A DNA stretch of 64,000 bases from Streptomyces sp. 846.5 (GCF_004365705.1 NZ_SOBN01000002.1:496001-560000), one strand, 5' to 3'. Positions 16,688 through 25,551 are shown, counted from the stretch's first letter. Numbers and translations are program-made. Notes: generated by a model not told the origin, from the letters alone.

Positions 16688-17716
16688 TCAGGCTGAACTC
16701 CCGACAACTGCGGAACGGGAGAGGGCCCGGTCGAATTCGACACGGGTCGGCGGGTCGGCGCCGGGCCGCGCACAGGTGAGGGCGGCCGCGCGGGCGGCCC
16801 GGGACAAGGCCTCGACGAGGCCCGGGTCGGTACCGGCCGTGCCCGCCGCCTCCTGCGGGCCCTTGGCGTACCGCAGGAGGGCGCGCGCACGAGGACCGTC
16901 GGGCCCCACCGAACCGCCACCCAGCAGGCCGGCCTCCAGCAGTCCGCTGATGAGGCCGGACATGAACGCGTCGCCCGCCCCGACGGTGTCCACGACCTCG
17001 ACGGGCGTCGGCGGCTGGTGCCGGTTCCCGCCCGGCCAGAAAGCCTCCGCGCCGTCCCCGCTGCGGGTGATGACGACGAGTGCGGGTCCGCTGCGGATCC
17101 AGCGGTCGGCGACCTCGTGCAGGTCCTGCCCCGGGTAGAGCCAGCCGAGATCCTCCTCGCTGGCCTTGACCACGTCGCTCGCGGCGACAAGACGCTCGAC
17201 CCGCGGCCGCTCCTCGGCAGGGGCAGCCAGCAGGGCGGGCCGGATATTGGGGTCGTAGGAGACGGTGCACCGGCTGCGCGCGGCCGTCACGGCCGCGAGC
17301 ACCTGGGCCGAGCCGGGGGCCAGGGTGGCAGCGATTGATCCGATGTGCAGATGGGCGATCAGACCGGTGCGGGCCGATTCGGTGGCTGCTTCCGGGAGCT
17401 CCCAGACGATGTCGAACTCGTAGCTCGCCGCCCCGCGGTCGTCTATGGTCGCGGTGGCCGTTGAGGTCGGGGCCTCGACCACGGAGCCATCGGTGAGCAC
17501 CACGCCGCTGTCGCCCAGATGGCGCTGCAGTTGCCGCCCGTGCTCGTCCCGGCCCACCCGGGTGGCCAGCCGCACCGGGTGGCCCAGCCGGGCCAGTCCC
17601 AGGGCGACGTTGGCCGGGCTGCCGCCCGGACATGCGCGTTGCCGCCCGTCCGGGCCGAGCAGGATGTCGGTGAGCGCCTCACCGATGACAAGAACGGGCG
17701 ATTCGGGTGCCGACAC
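16688..17716 (-). CDS. PfkB-family carbohydrate kinase (fructokinase-like)
   Basis: This 342-residue sugar kinase belongs to the ribokinase/PfkB family. Motifs are GEALTDIL at the N-terminus, GGSPANVALGLARLG (31-45) for sugar binding, SYDPNIRP in the middle, and VDTVGAGDAF (242-251) with Asp249 as catalytic base and the GAGD anion hole. It ends the polyol operon, 44 bp after the dehydrogenase. In mannitol or sorbitol operons a dehydrogenase yields fructose, which this kinase would phosphorylate; that pathway is an inference from context. The GTG at 17716 has GGAGGA six bases upstream. Confidence 0.88.
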   Translation of the reverse strand: MSAPESPVLVIGEALTDILLGPDGRQRACPGGSPANVALGLARLGHPVRLATRVGRDEHGRQLQRHLGDSGVVLTDGSVVEAPTSTATATIDDRGAASYEFDIVWELPEAATESARTGLIAHLHIGSIAATLAPGSAQVLAAVTAARSRCTVSYDPNIRPALLAAPAEERPRVERLVAASDVVKASEEDLGWLYPGQDLHEVADRWIRSGPALVVITRSGDGAEAFWPGGNRHQPPTPVEVVDTVGAGDAFMSGLISGLLEAGLLGGGSVGPDGPRARALLRYAKGPQEAAGTAGTDPGLVEALSRAARAAALTCARPGADPPTRVEFDRALSRSAVVGSSA

Positions 17717-17760
17717 GCGATCTCCTCCAGTGGATGTCAGGACGTCAGAAGCCCTGACGG

Positions 17761-18750
17761 TTACGGAATGACCTGGATCTTTCGGCCCTTGCCGGACTTG
17801 AACTGCTGGAGCGCCGCGGTGTAGTCGTCCAGCGGGAGCCGGTCGCTGATGAACACCTCCGGGTCCAGCACCCCGGTGGCGAAGAGGTCCGCGGCGCGCT
17901 CGTAGCTGTGCAGGACCGCCATGGAGCCGGTGATGGTGATCTCCTGGTTGTAGATCCGGTAGGGCTCGATGGTGGCGCGCGCGGCGTAGTCGGCCACGCC
18001 GAACTGCAGGAAGGTGCCGCCCTTGCCGACCCGCCCGATCGCGTCCTGGATCGCCTGCTGGTTGCCGGTGGCGTCGATGACGACATCCCAGCCGCGCGGC
18101 CGCTCGATCTCGTCGGCGGAGGTGACGGCGTTCGAGCAGCCCAGCAGCCGGGCCGTGGTCAACCGGTCGCTGTTGATGTCGACCATGTCGACGCTGGACG
18201 CCCCGGTGCGCTTGGCGAGCTCCAGCATCATCAGGCCCATGGTCCCGGAACCGTAGATCAGCACCTGGGTGGCCAACTGGTTGCGCAGGACGTCGTATCC
18301 GCGCACGGCGCAGGACAGCGGCTCGATCAGCGCCGCGTCCATGGTGCGGACATGGTCGGGCAGCTTGACGCAGTTCGCCGCGGGCGCCACCGCGAACTCC
18401 GCGGCTCCGCCCGGAGCGGTGACCCCGATCGCGGCGTAGTTCTCGCAGAGGTTGTCGCGGCCGAGGCGACAGTAGTGGCATTCGTGGCAGTAGAGGGACG
18501 GATCGGCCGCCACCTGGTCGCCGACGGCCAGGTCGCGGACCTCCGCGCCGAGCGCGACGACCTCGCCGGCGAACTCGTGGCCGGGGATGATCGGCAGGGT
18601 CGGTGCGAACTCGCCCTGCAGGATGTGCAGGTCGGTTCCGCACAGGCCGCAGGCGGCGACCTGGACCACGACGTCGCGGGGGCCGGGCGTCGGGTCCTCG
18701 ACGGTTTCGACCCGCACCACCCCGGGCGAGCTGATGACGGCTGCCTTCAC
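17761..18750 (-). CDS. Zinc-dependent medium-chain alcohol/polyol dehydrogenase
   Basis: This 329-residue MDR enzyme has catalytic zinc ligands Cys37 (CGLCGTD) and His58-Glu59 (GHEF), with Glu143 in IEPLSCAVRG. The structural zinc lobe is complete: Cys88, Cys91, Cys94 and Cys102. The NAD-binding loop is GSGTMGLM (177-184), followed by an acidic VDINSDR turn that favours NAD(H). Such enzymes oxidise polyols such as sorbitol, mannitol or arabitol. The GTG at 18750 overlaps the permease stop (GTGA), so expression is coupled to the transporter, supporting a catabolic role. The exact substrate is unknown. Confidence 0.88.
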   Translation of the reverse strand: MKAAVISSPGVVRVETVEDPTPGPRDVVVQVAACGLCGTDLHILQGEFAPTLPIIPGHEFAGEVVALGAEVRDLAVGDQVAADPSLYCHECHYCRLGRDNLCENYAAIGVTAPGGAAEFAVAPAANCVKLPDHVRTMDAALIEPLSCAVRGYDVLRNQLATQVLIYGSGTMGLMMLELAKRTGASSVDMVDINSDRLTTARLLGCSNAVTSADEIERPRGWDVVIDATGNQQAIQDAIGRVGKGGTFLQFGVADYAARATIEPYRIYNQEITITGSMAVLHSYERAADLFATGVLDPEVFISDRLPLDDYTAALQQFKSGKGRKIQVIP

Positions 18751-19619
18751 TTGACTGCTCCAAGGGAGAGGCCCTGGACCAGCTTGTCCTGGGCGGCGAA
18801 CCCGGCGATGAGCACGGGCAGGGAGATGCAGACGGCGGCGGCGCACACCTTGGCCAGGAACAGGCCCTGGCTGGTGACGAAGCTGGTGAGGAACACCGGT
18901 GCGGTGCCCGCCACGACGCCGGTCAGCACCTCGGCGTACAGGAGTTCGTTCCAGCTGAAGATGAAGGCGATCAGCGCGGTGGCGGCGATGCCGGGGGCGG
19001 CCACCGGGGCCACGATCCGGCGCAGGGTGGTCAGCAGCCCGGCGCCGTCGATGGCGGCCGCCTCCAGGATCTCCTTGGGGACCTCGGCCAGGAAGGAGCG
19101 CATCATCCAGACCGCGATCGGCAGGTTCATCGAGGTGTAGAGGATGACCAGCAGCCAGATGGTGTCCAGCATGCCGGCGTACTTGGCGATCAGGTACAGC
19201 GGCAGCAGTCCGGCCACCACCGGCAGCATCTTGGTGGACAGGAAGAAGAACATCACATCGGTCCACTTGCGCACCGGTTTGATCGACAGCGCGTAGGCGG
19301 CGGGGATCGCCAGCACCAGCACCAGCACGGTGGAACCGATGCTGGCGGTAAGGGAGTTGATCAGCGGCGGCCAGGGGCTGACGCCGGTGGTGGCGCCGAA
19401 GAACTCCCGGTAGCCCTGCAGCGTCAGGCTCGCGCCGATGCTCGGCGGGTTGGTGGCCGCGCTGGACTCGCTGTGCAGCGAGGTGAGCACCATCCAGGCG
19501 AAGGGGGCGAAGAAGAGCAGGCCGCACAGCCAGGCCAGCAGACCCAGCAGGCTGCGGTTGCGGTTGTCCTTGCGGTTGCCGTTGCGATTGCGCTTGCGCG
19601 TGGCGCCGGCACTGGTCAC
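18747..19619 (-). CDS. ABC sugar/polyol transporter permease (MalG/SmoG-like)
   Basis: This 290-residue membrane protein has about six hydrophobic segments and the EAA loop EAAAIDGAGLLTTLRRIVAP that contacts the ATPase. It belongs to the carbohydrate (CUT1) permease family. The N-terminus has an Arg/Asn-rich repeat encoded by short direct repeats (GTTGCG/CTTGCG type). The GTG at 19619 overlaps the stop of the upstream permease by four bases (GTGA). No ATPase gene is in the operon; streptomycetes commonly share the MsiK ATPase among such importers. Confidence 0.9.
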   Translation of the reverse strand: MTSAGATRKRNRNGNRKDNRNRSLLGLLAWLCGLLFFAPFAWMVLTSLHSESSAATNPPSIGASLTLQGYREFFGATTGVSPWPPLINSLTASIGSTVLVLVLAIPAAYALSIKPVRKWTDVMFFFLSTKMLPVVAGLLPLYLIAKYAGMLDTIWLLVILYTSMNLPIAVWMMRSFLAEVPKEILEAAAIDGAGLLTTLRRIVAPVAAPGIAATALIAFIFSWNELLYAEVLTGVVAGTAPVFLTSFVTSQGLFLAKVCAAAVCISLPVLIAGFAAQDKLVQGLSLGAVK

Positions 19620-20584
19620 AGCGTCTCCTCCCGGAACAGCGATGAGACGGTTCTCAGCGCGAAGGTGGCGATGACCAGCGAGCAGGCGACCACGATGACG
19701 CCCTCCGCGGAGGCCTCGCCGTAGTCGTGGCCCTGGTAGAAGGTCTCGTAGACGGTGTAGGGCAGGTTGGCCGTACCCAGCCCGCCAGAGGTCAGCGTGA
19801 ACACCGCGTCGAAGTTCTGGACCACGTAGATGCTGCCGAGCAGGGCAGCGAGTTCCAGGTAGCGGCGCAGGTGCGGGAAGGTGAGGTAGCGGAACACCTG
19901 CCAGCTGCTCGCCCCGTCGACCCGGGCGGCCTCGACCACGTCCAGCGCCCGGCTCTGCAGCCCGGCCAGCAGGATCAGCATCATGAACGGCGTCCACTGC
20001 CACACCAGCGCGGCCTCCACCGAGATCAGCGGGATCACCGACAGCCAGTCGGGCTGCGGCGCGTTCGCGCTGCCGAACAGGCTCCACACCCAGGTCAGCA
20101 CACCGTCCAGGAGCCCGTAGGAGGCGTTGTAGATCGCATGCTTCCAGAGCAGCGCCGAGGCCACCGGCACCACCAGGAACGGGGTGATCAGCATGGTCCG
20201 GACGATGCCGCGGCCGCGGAACCTGCGGTCCAGCAGCAGCGCCAGGCCAAGGCCCAGCAGCAGGCTCACCAGGACCACCGAGGCGGTCAGCACCACCGTG
20301 GTCACGATCGCCGAGCGCAGCGCCGGATTGGAGAACGCGTTGCGGTAGTTGGACAGGCCGCCGAACCCCCGGTTGCCCGGGTCCAGGGCATTCCAGCGCA
20401 TGAACGAGATGACCAGGGTGCCCACGAAGGGCAGCTGCGTGACCACGATCATGAAGACCAGAGCCGGCAGCAACGGACCCCTGCGGGCCCACGCGCCACG
20501 GGGTTTGGCGCTCTGCGGGAGCGCCGCCTGCTTCGCTCCACGCAGCGGGGGTCGCAGGCGTCCGGCCGGCGAGACGATGCTCAT
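19616..20584 (-). CDS. ABC sugar/polyol transporter permease (MalF/SmoF-like)
   Basis: This 322-residue permease of the binding-protein-dependent transport family has six transmembrane segments and the EAA loop EAARVDGASSWQVFRYLTFP. It pairs with the permease encoded directly downstream. The ATG at 20584 is preceded by a purine-rich GGAGGAGAGGAG. The reading frame stays open upstream to 20725 through a repetitive DA-T-PDAV stretch, but that part is the structured intergenic region after the binding-protein stop and is not likely to be translated. Confidence 0.9.
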   Translation of the reverse strand: MSIVSPAGRLRPPLRGAKQAALPQSAKPRGAWARRGPLLPALVFMIVVTQLPFVGTLVISFMRWNALDPGNRGFGGLSNYRNAFSNPALRSAIVTTVVLTASVVLVSLLLGLGLALLLDRRFRGRGIVRTMLITPFLVVPVASALLWKHAIYNASYGLLDGVLTWVWSLFGSANAPQPDWLSVIPLISVEAALVWQWTPFMMLILLAGLQSRALDVVEAARVDGASSWQVFRYLTFPHLRRYLELAALLGSIYVVQNFDAVFTLTSGGLGTANLPYTVYETFYQGHDYGEASAEGVIVVACSLVIATFALRTVSSLFREETL

Positions 20585-20613
20585 GGGTTTTCTCCTCTCC
20601 TCCGCGCCGGGGA

Positions 20614-20642
20614 CCTCCCGACCCGGTCGGCGGGTCGGGAGG
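20614..20642 (-). terminator. Intercistronic hairpin between binding protein and permease genes
   Basis: CCTCCCGACCC (20614-20624) and GGGTCGGGAGG (20632-20642) are perfect 11-bp arms around a 7-base loop. The hairpin lies between the stop of the binding-protein gene (20712) and the start of the permease gene (20584). Similar stems after binding-protein genes protect the upstream mRNA or reduce read-through so that binding protein exceeds permease. Confidence 0.6.
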
Positions 20643-20711
20643 GGGTCAGCGGTGGCGTCGGGGACGGCGTCAGGAGTGGCGTCGGGTGGGGATGAGGGGA
20701 CGGGGAGGTGG

Positions 20712-22082
20712 TCACTGGCCGGCATGCTGGGCGCCGACCTTGGCTGCGAGGGCCTGGCCGGCCCGCAGCGCCTGCGCGACGCTGGTCTGACCGGCGATGG
20801 CGGAGCTGATCTGCTGGGAGACCTCGGTGCCGAGGTCCTCGAACTCCGGGACGCCGACGAACTGGATCCCGGGGGCCGGCCGCGGCTGCACGCCTGGGTT
20901 CTGCGGATTGGCCGTGGTCAGCGCGGTCAGCGTGGGCTGGGCGAAGGCCGAGGCGGCGGCGAGGTACTGGGCGTTGGAGTAGGTCGACGTGCGCTTGCCG
21001 GCCGGGACCTTGGACCAGCCGAGGGTGTTGCCGACCAGAGTCTCGTACTGCTTGCTGGAGGCCCAGGAGATGAACTTCCAGGCGTCGTCCTGGTGCTTGC
21101 TCGCCTTCTGCAGACCCCAGGCCCAGGTGTAGAGCCAGCCCGAGCTCTTGGTCAGGTCCACCGGGGCGGGCACATAGCCCATCTTCCCGGCGACCGGTGA
21201 GCCGGCGCCGTCCAGCGCTCCGGCCGCGGAGGTCGCGTCGTACCACATGGCGACCTTGCCCTGCTCCACGTCGTTGAGGCACTCGGTGAAGCCGGCCTGC
21301 GGCGCCCCCGCCTCGCCGTGCGCGCGCACCAGGTTGACGTAGAAGTCGGTCGCCTTGGTGAAGGCCGGGCTGTTGACCTCGGCCGTCCAGTTCTTGTCGA
21401 ACCAGGTGCCGCCCATGGTGTTCACCACGGTGGTCAGCGGGGCTATCACCTCGCCCCAGCCCGGCTGTCCGCGCAGGCAGATGCCCTTCATACCGGGCTG
21501 GGCGCCGTCGGCCGCCGCCGCCAGCGTCGCCACCTGGTCCCAGGTCGGGTTGGCGGGCATGGTCAGTTTCTTGGCCGCGAAGACGTCCTTGCGGTACATC
21601 AGGAACGACGATTCGCCGTAGAAGGGCTCGGCGTAGATCTGCCCGTTGGCGGTCAGCGACTGCTGGATACTGGGCAGGATGTCGCTCTGGTCGAAGGTGG
21701 TGTCGGCCTGGGCGCGTGAGGTGAGCGGGGCCAGCCAACCGTTCTTGGAGAAGATCGGTACCTCGTAGTTGCTGATGGTGGCCACGTCGTACTGGCCGGC
21801 CTGGCTGGAGAAGTCCTGGGTGATCTTGTCGCGGACGTCGTTCTCCGGCAGCACGGTGAAGTTGACCGTGATGCCGGTGGTCTTGGTGAAGTTGTCCGCC
21901 GTCAGCTTCTGCAGGTCCGCCATCTGCGGGTTGTTCACCATCAGCACGTTGATGGAGTGACTTTGCGCGCTGGTGGACCCACCGGCGCCGCCGGCGCCGC
22001 TGCAGGCCGCGAGCAGAGCGCCGCAGAGGGCCACCGCCCCGATCGGAGCGGTTCTGCGCAGGAGGGTGTGTCCGATTGCCAT
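20712..22082 (-). CDS. ABC sugar/polyol substrate-binding lipoprotein (SmoE-like)
   Basis: This 456-residue extracellular solute-binding protein has a signal peptide ending in the lipobox LLAAC (Cys27), a Gly/Ser linker and a family 1 solute-binding fold: an INVLMVNNPQMADL strand, MYRKDVF, and a Trp/Gly-rich WLYTWAWGL segment. The style resembles sorbitol/mannitol-binding proteins of SmoE type, which agrees with the dehydrogenase and kinase in the same operon. The ATG at 22082 has AAGGAAG upstream. It is the first gene of the operon, 134 bp downstream of the DeoR gene. Confidence 0.88.
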   Translation of the reverse strand: MAIGHTLLRRTAPIGAVALCGALLAACSGAGGAGGSTSAQSHSINVLMVNNPQMADLQKLTADNFTKTTGITVNFTVLPENDVRDKITQDFSSQAGQYDVATISNYEVPIFSKNGWLAPLTSRAQADTTFDQSDILPSIQQSLTANGQIYAEPFYGESSFLMYRKDVFAAKKLTMPANPTWDQVATLAAAADGAQPGMKGICLRGQPGWGEVIAPLTTVVNTMGGTWFDKNWTAEVNSPAFTKATDFYVNLVRAHGEAGAPQAGFTECLNDVEQGKVAMWYDATSAAGALDGAGSPVAGKMGYVPAPVDLTKSSGWLYTWAWGLQKASKHQDDAWKFISWASSKQYETLVGNTLGWSKVPAGKRTSTYSNAQYLAAASAFAQPTLTALTTANPQNPGVQPRPAPGIQFVGVPEFEDLGTEVSQQISSAIAGQTSVAQALRAGQALAAKVGAQHAGQ

Positions 22083-22216
22083 GGTTCTTCCTTCACTTGA
22101 GGAATCCGGCCGGGTGGGACCTGGCCCAGGACAGGTGTGATCGACGTGCGGCCACAGGCCCGGGGGCCGGCCGCAACGGGAACTGCATGCTGCTGGGTGT
22201 CGCCTGGTGGGTGCCG

Positions 22217-22987
22217 TCAGACCCGGATGACCTGCGGCCCCATGAGGCCGTACCGATGGGCTTCGGCGCTGGACAGTCCGGTGTCCGTGACGATCGCCTC
22301 GAAGTCGCCGACCTCGGCGAAGCGGCAGAAACTGCTCGCCCCGAACTTGCTGTGGTCGCCCATGAAGACCCGCCTGCGCGACACCTGCAGGGCCTTGGCC
22401 TTCACATCGGCCACGACCGGATCGGGTGTGGTCAGGCCGAGTTCGCGGGAGATCCCGTTCGATCCCAGGAACGCCAGATCGATGACGAACCCCGAGAGCA
22501 TCGCGCAGGCCCAGGAGCCCACAGTGGCCATGGTGCGGGCTCGCACCCGACCGCCGAGGAGCAGCACGGTGGTGTTGCTGGAGTCGGCGATCGCCCCTGC
22601 CGTGGACAGCGACGCCGTCACTACCGTCAGCGGCCGGTCGGTCGGCAGCAGCGCCGCGAGGATCTGCGGGGTGTAGCCCTCGTCCACGAACACGGTCTCC
22701 GCCTCGCCGAGCAGTTTGACCGCTTCGGCAGCTATTCGGCGCTTGTTCTCGACGTGGAACGTGACGCGCTGGGCCAGATCGGTCTCGAAGCCCGCACTCT
22801 CCACGGGATAGGCACCGCCATGGGTACGGCGGACCAGCCCCCTGCGCTCCAACTCGCTCAGATCCCGCCGGATGGTCTCCGGCGCAACCCCGAAATCAGC
22901 GGCTGCGACGGTGACTTCGACCCGCCCCGCATGCCGTGCGAGGCCAAGGATCCGATGCTGCCTCTCTTCTGCCCGCACCACCGTCAC
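22217..22987 (-). CDS. DeoR/GlpR-family transcriptional regulator
   Basis: This 256-residue protein has an N-terminal DeoR helix-turn-helix: RQHRILGLARHAGRVEV, then APETIRRDLSELERRGLVRRTHGGA (about residues 33-58), the hallmark of the family. The C-terminal sensor domain contains FVDEGYTPQILAALL, LLGGRVRARTMATVG and MGDHSKFG, the phosphosugar-binding pattern. It probably represses the polyol operon until a sugar phosphate accumulates. The GTG at 22987 follows GAGAGAGG. It is encoded on the same strand just upstream of the binding-protein gene. Confidence 0.9.
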   Translation of the reverse strand: MTVVRAEERQHRILGLARHAGRVEVTVAAADFGVAPETIRRDLSELERRGLVRRTHGGAYPVESAGFETDLAQRVTFHVENKRRIAAEAVKLLGEAETVFVDEGYTPQILAALLPTDRPLTVVTASLSTAGAIADSSNTTVLLLGGRVRARTMATVGSWACAMLSGFVIDLAFLGSNGISRELGLTTPDPVVADVKAKALQVSRRRVFMGDHSKFGASSFCRFAEVGDFEAIVTDTGLSSAEAHRYGLMGPQVIRV

Positions 22988-23006
22988 CCGCCTCTCTCCG
23001 TACCCG

Positions 23007-23204
23007 TTCGGGCATCAGGGGCCCGAATGTGCCCGCAAGAGATTTATACCGTCGCCCCGCGGTTCCCTACTGCCCCAGGACGGTCAAGAAGAAGCCCGAT
23101 ATTTACCCGCTTCTCCTTGGAATGCGCACAGGTCAGATGCGCTGATCCGGCTCACGCTCGCACTCCCGTGCCCGCATGTCGCCACAGGACGCCCGATTCG
23201 GGCG
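23007..23204. promoter_or_regulatory. Two TTCGGGC/GCCCGAA palindromes upstream of the DeoR gene
   Basis: In the 267-bp gap between the DeoR gene and the deoxysugar genes, TTCGGGC-N7-GCCCGAA (23007-23027) and CGCCCGA-T-TCGGGCG (23190-23204) share the same half-site in opposite arrangement. A TATAAA on the minus strand (23043-23048) could be the -10 of the regulator gene. The sites could serve autoregulation; binding is untested. Confidence 0.35.
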
Positions 23205-23254
23205 GAACACCCACATCCGACATCCCCTGGCGGGAACCCGCTACTACGCCGTTC

Positions 23255-24022
23255 CTACCGAGGCGGGGGCGATGCGTCGATGTAATAGGGCAGGTAGGCG
23301 TCCAGGACCGCGTCCAGGTACTGCTCCCCGGTGAGATCGGCGCGGAAGCCCGGGACGAGGTGCTGCAGGCGGGCGATCGAGGCCTGGGTGATGGCGGGGG
23401 TGCCGGGGAGGTGCACGCGCTCGGCGGCCGTGCCCAGGCGCTTCTCGATGCCGTCCACTACGGACTCGATCGGCTGAGGCGCCCCGGAGGCGACGTTGAT
23501 CGCCTCACCTCGGACGCCGTCGGCGAGGAGGCGGGCGATCACGTCCATCAGGTCGCGGACGTCGAGGAGATCGCGGTGGGCGCCGTCCAGGATGGTGACC
23601 GCGCCGCTCTGGATCTGCTGGGCCAGCGCCGGGATCAGCTGGTGCCGCCGCTGGTGGCTGCCGACCAGGTGGCTCAGCCGGAGGATCAGGAAGTCGACAC
23701 CCGCCGAGCGGACTGCGGTCTCCAGGGCGAGCTTGTGGCGGCCGTAGACGTTCGGCGGACAGAGCGGCCCGTTCTCCACTCCGGGCACGGCCGCCGACCC
23801 GTACATCGCGTAGGAGGCGGTGGAGAAGAACAGCGCGGTGCGGCCCTCCTCCCGGCAGCGGCGCAGCATGCCGTAGAGCAGGTCGGCCTCGCGGTCGAAC
23901 TGCGCGGGATCGGTCACCGAAGTGGCCGAGACGCCCGCCGCGAAGGCGGTGGTCTCGGGGAACCGGTCCGCGAAGGTGTCCGAGAGATGGCGGGCGATGA
24001 ACCCGTTACCGATGATGTGCAT
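23255..24022 (-). CDS. NAD(P)-dependent sugar epimerase/4-ketoreductase (short SDR)
   Basis: This 255-residue extended-SDR protein starts with a dinucleotide motif GNGFIA (5-10), a variant of GxxGxxG. It has Ser67-Thr68 in FFSTAS and the YxxxK pair Tyr93-Lys97 in NVYGRHK, and the DLLDVRDL segment typical of sugar-nucleotide enzymes. It is shorter than usual (about 300 or more). Next to an NDP-hexose 2,3-dehydratase it probably acts as an NDP-4-keto-deoxyhexose 4-reductase, or possibly as an epimerase. Its start overlaps the dehydratase stop by 17 bp, so the two are coupled. Confidence 0.78.
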   Translation of the reverse strand: MHIIGNGFIARHLSDTFADRFPETTAFAAGVSATSVTDPAQFDREADLLYGMLRRCREEGRTALFFSTASYAMYGSAAVPGVENGPLCPPNVYGRHKLALETAVRSAGVDFLILRLSHLVGSHQRRHQLIPALAQQIQSGAVTILDGAHRDLLDVRDLMDVIARLLADGVRGEAINVASGAPQPIESVVDGIEKRLGTAAERVHLPGTPAITQASIARLQHLVPGFRADLTGEQYLDAVLDAYLPYYIDASPPPR

Positions 24023-25457
24023 CGCTGTCCTCGACTTCCTGGAGCGTGCGCAGCGCCGCGACCAGGGTGCGCGCCTGGACGTTGAGATAGTGGCTGTACT
24101 TCAGCAGTTCCGTGAGTTGACGGAGCGTCATCCAGCGGAAGTCCTCCGGGGTCCGGGCGGGGAAGTCCTCGTCCGCCTCGATGATCAGGTACTGGTTCTC
24201 CGCCTGGTAGAAGCGGCCGCCCTCCTCCGAGAGCATCGTGTCGAAGAGGGTCTGCTCGGCGCGCCGGTCCCGCACGAGGTCCAGGAACGGCGGCTGGTCC
24301 TCGGCCGACAGGTGCGCGTAGTTCTCCGGCGTGCACTGGACGGTGGGGCCGAGTTCTACCACGTCCAGGTAGCCGGGCTCGACGTGCGCGCTGATCAGGG
24401 TGTGCAGCACCCCGTCGAATCGCTTCACCAGCAGGGCGATGATGCCGCCGCCGTGCGGTTCCAGCAGTGGCTGGGTCCAGGCCGCGACCTCCCGGTGGCT
24501 CGAACTGACGTCGACACCGATGATGCTGAAGAAGAGTCCGCGCTCGTGCGAAATGGCCTCCGCGGTGCGGTTCCAGCCGCTTCCCGCGGTGCGCTCGACC
24601 TCGCGCAGCGGCAGCAGCGCGGCGGTGAGCTCGTGCTCGCTCTGCCTGCTGGTGATCCAGCTGCGGATCTCGACATCGGAGTGGAGGCTGCCGCGGCCGC
24701 CGTCCTCGGCGCCGGCCCCGACCCGCCAGTCCGGCATGCAGGACAGCACCGTGCGGGCGTCCATGTTGAGAAGGTTCTCGTGCCGCAACAGCGCGTTGAT
24801 CTGACGGAGGGTCAACCAGCAGAAGTCCTCGCCCGCTTCGACCTCGGGGCCGACCTCCACCACCATGTTGCGGTTCCGCTTGCAGTAGAACCACGAGCCC
24901 TGCTCCGACTGCAGTACGTCGGCCAGCACCTTCGTCCGGCCCGAGTCGCCGGTGCGGAAGCAGTCCAGGTAGGGCACCGCCGAACCACCGTGCACCCGGC
25001 TGTAGTTGCTCTTGGTGGCCTGCACGGTGGGCGACAGCTGCACGCCGTTGACGTTGCCCGGTTCGGCCTTCGCCTGCATCAGGCAGTGCAGCACCCCGTT
25101 GATCTCGCGGACGGCGATGCCCAGGATGCCGATCTCCGGCTGGTTGATGATCGGCTGCATCCACTCGCGGGTCGGTCCGAAGCCGGAGCGGACCTGCAGC
25201 CCCTGCACGGAGTAGAAGCGCCCACTGTGGTGCTGCAGATTGCCCGTTCCCGGGTCGAAGTCCCAGCCGGACAGCTCGTCGAAGGCGACCCGCCGGACGT
25301 TCTGGACATGCGCGCGCTGCCGTCCGGCCAGCCACGCGAAGAACTGGTCGTCGCTCATCACCTCGCCCTCGACCGCCGTGGCGGAGGCCGCGAGTCTGGC
25401 GGTCAGCAGGGAGCCGGAACGGTGCAGCAGACCTGTCATGCTGGACTCGGGCATCAT
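24006..25457 (-). CDS. NDP-hexose 2,3-dehydratase
   Basis: This 483-residue enzyme would remove water across C2-C3 of NDP-4-keto-6-deoxyglucose, the committed step to 2-deoxysugars (family of TylX3, OleV, SpnO, EryBVI). The protein is an internal duplication, as the family requires: FCWLTLRQINALLRHENLLN and FRWMTLRQLTELLKY are equivalent helices of the two halves, and LSPTVQATKSNY matches LGPTVQCTPENY. Start choice between 25457 and 25454 (ATGATG) is uncertain; GAGAGG is better spaced for 25454. A 3-ketoreductase, thymidylyltransferase, 4,6-dehydratase and glycosyltransferase are needed but are not in the window. Confidence 0.92.
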   Translation of the reverse strand: MMPESSMTGLLHRSGSLLTARLAASATAVEGEVMSDDQFFAWLAGRQRAHVQNVRRVAFDELSGWDFDPGTGNLQHHSGRFYSVQGLQVRSGFGPTREWMQPIINQPEIGILGIAVREINGVLHCLMQAKAEPGNVNGVQLSPTVQATKSNYSRVHGGSAVPYLDCFRTGDSGRTKVLADVLQSEQGSWFYCKRNRNMVVEVGPEVEAGEDFCWLTLRQINALLRHENLLNMDARTVLSCMPDWRVGAGAEDGGRGSLHSDVEIRSWITSRQSEHELTAALLPLREVERTAGSGWNRTAEAISHERGLFFSIIGVDVSSSHREVAAWTQPLLEPHGGGIIALLVKRFDGVLHTLISAHVEPGYLDVVELGPTVQCTPENYAHLSAEDQPPFLDLVRDRRAEQTLFDTMLSEEGGRFYQAENQYLIIEADEDFPARTPEDFRWMTLRQLTELLKYSHYLNVQARTLVAALRTLQEVEDSDAHHR

Positions 25458-25551
25458 GGGCCTCTCTGTGGAGCTGGCGTAGGTGCTCTCCTGCCGCTCC
25501 AGCGTCCACCGAGGGCTTCGGGCGTGCGGCCAGAGATTGCCGCTTGCCAGA

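Noticed and set aside
20585..20725. N-terminal extension of the first permease
   Set aside because: The extension is a repetitive Pro/Asp/Ala stretch over an intercistronic hairpin. The ATG at 20584 has a good ribosome binding site and a normal permease N-terminus.
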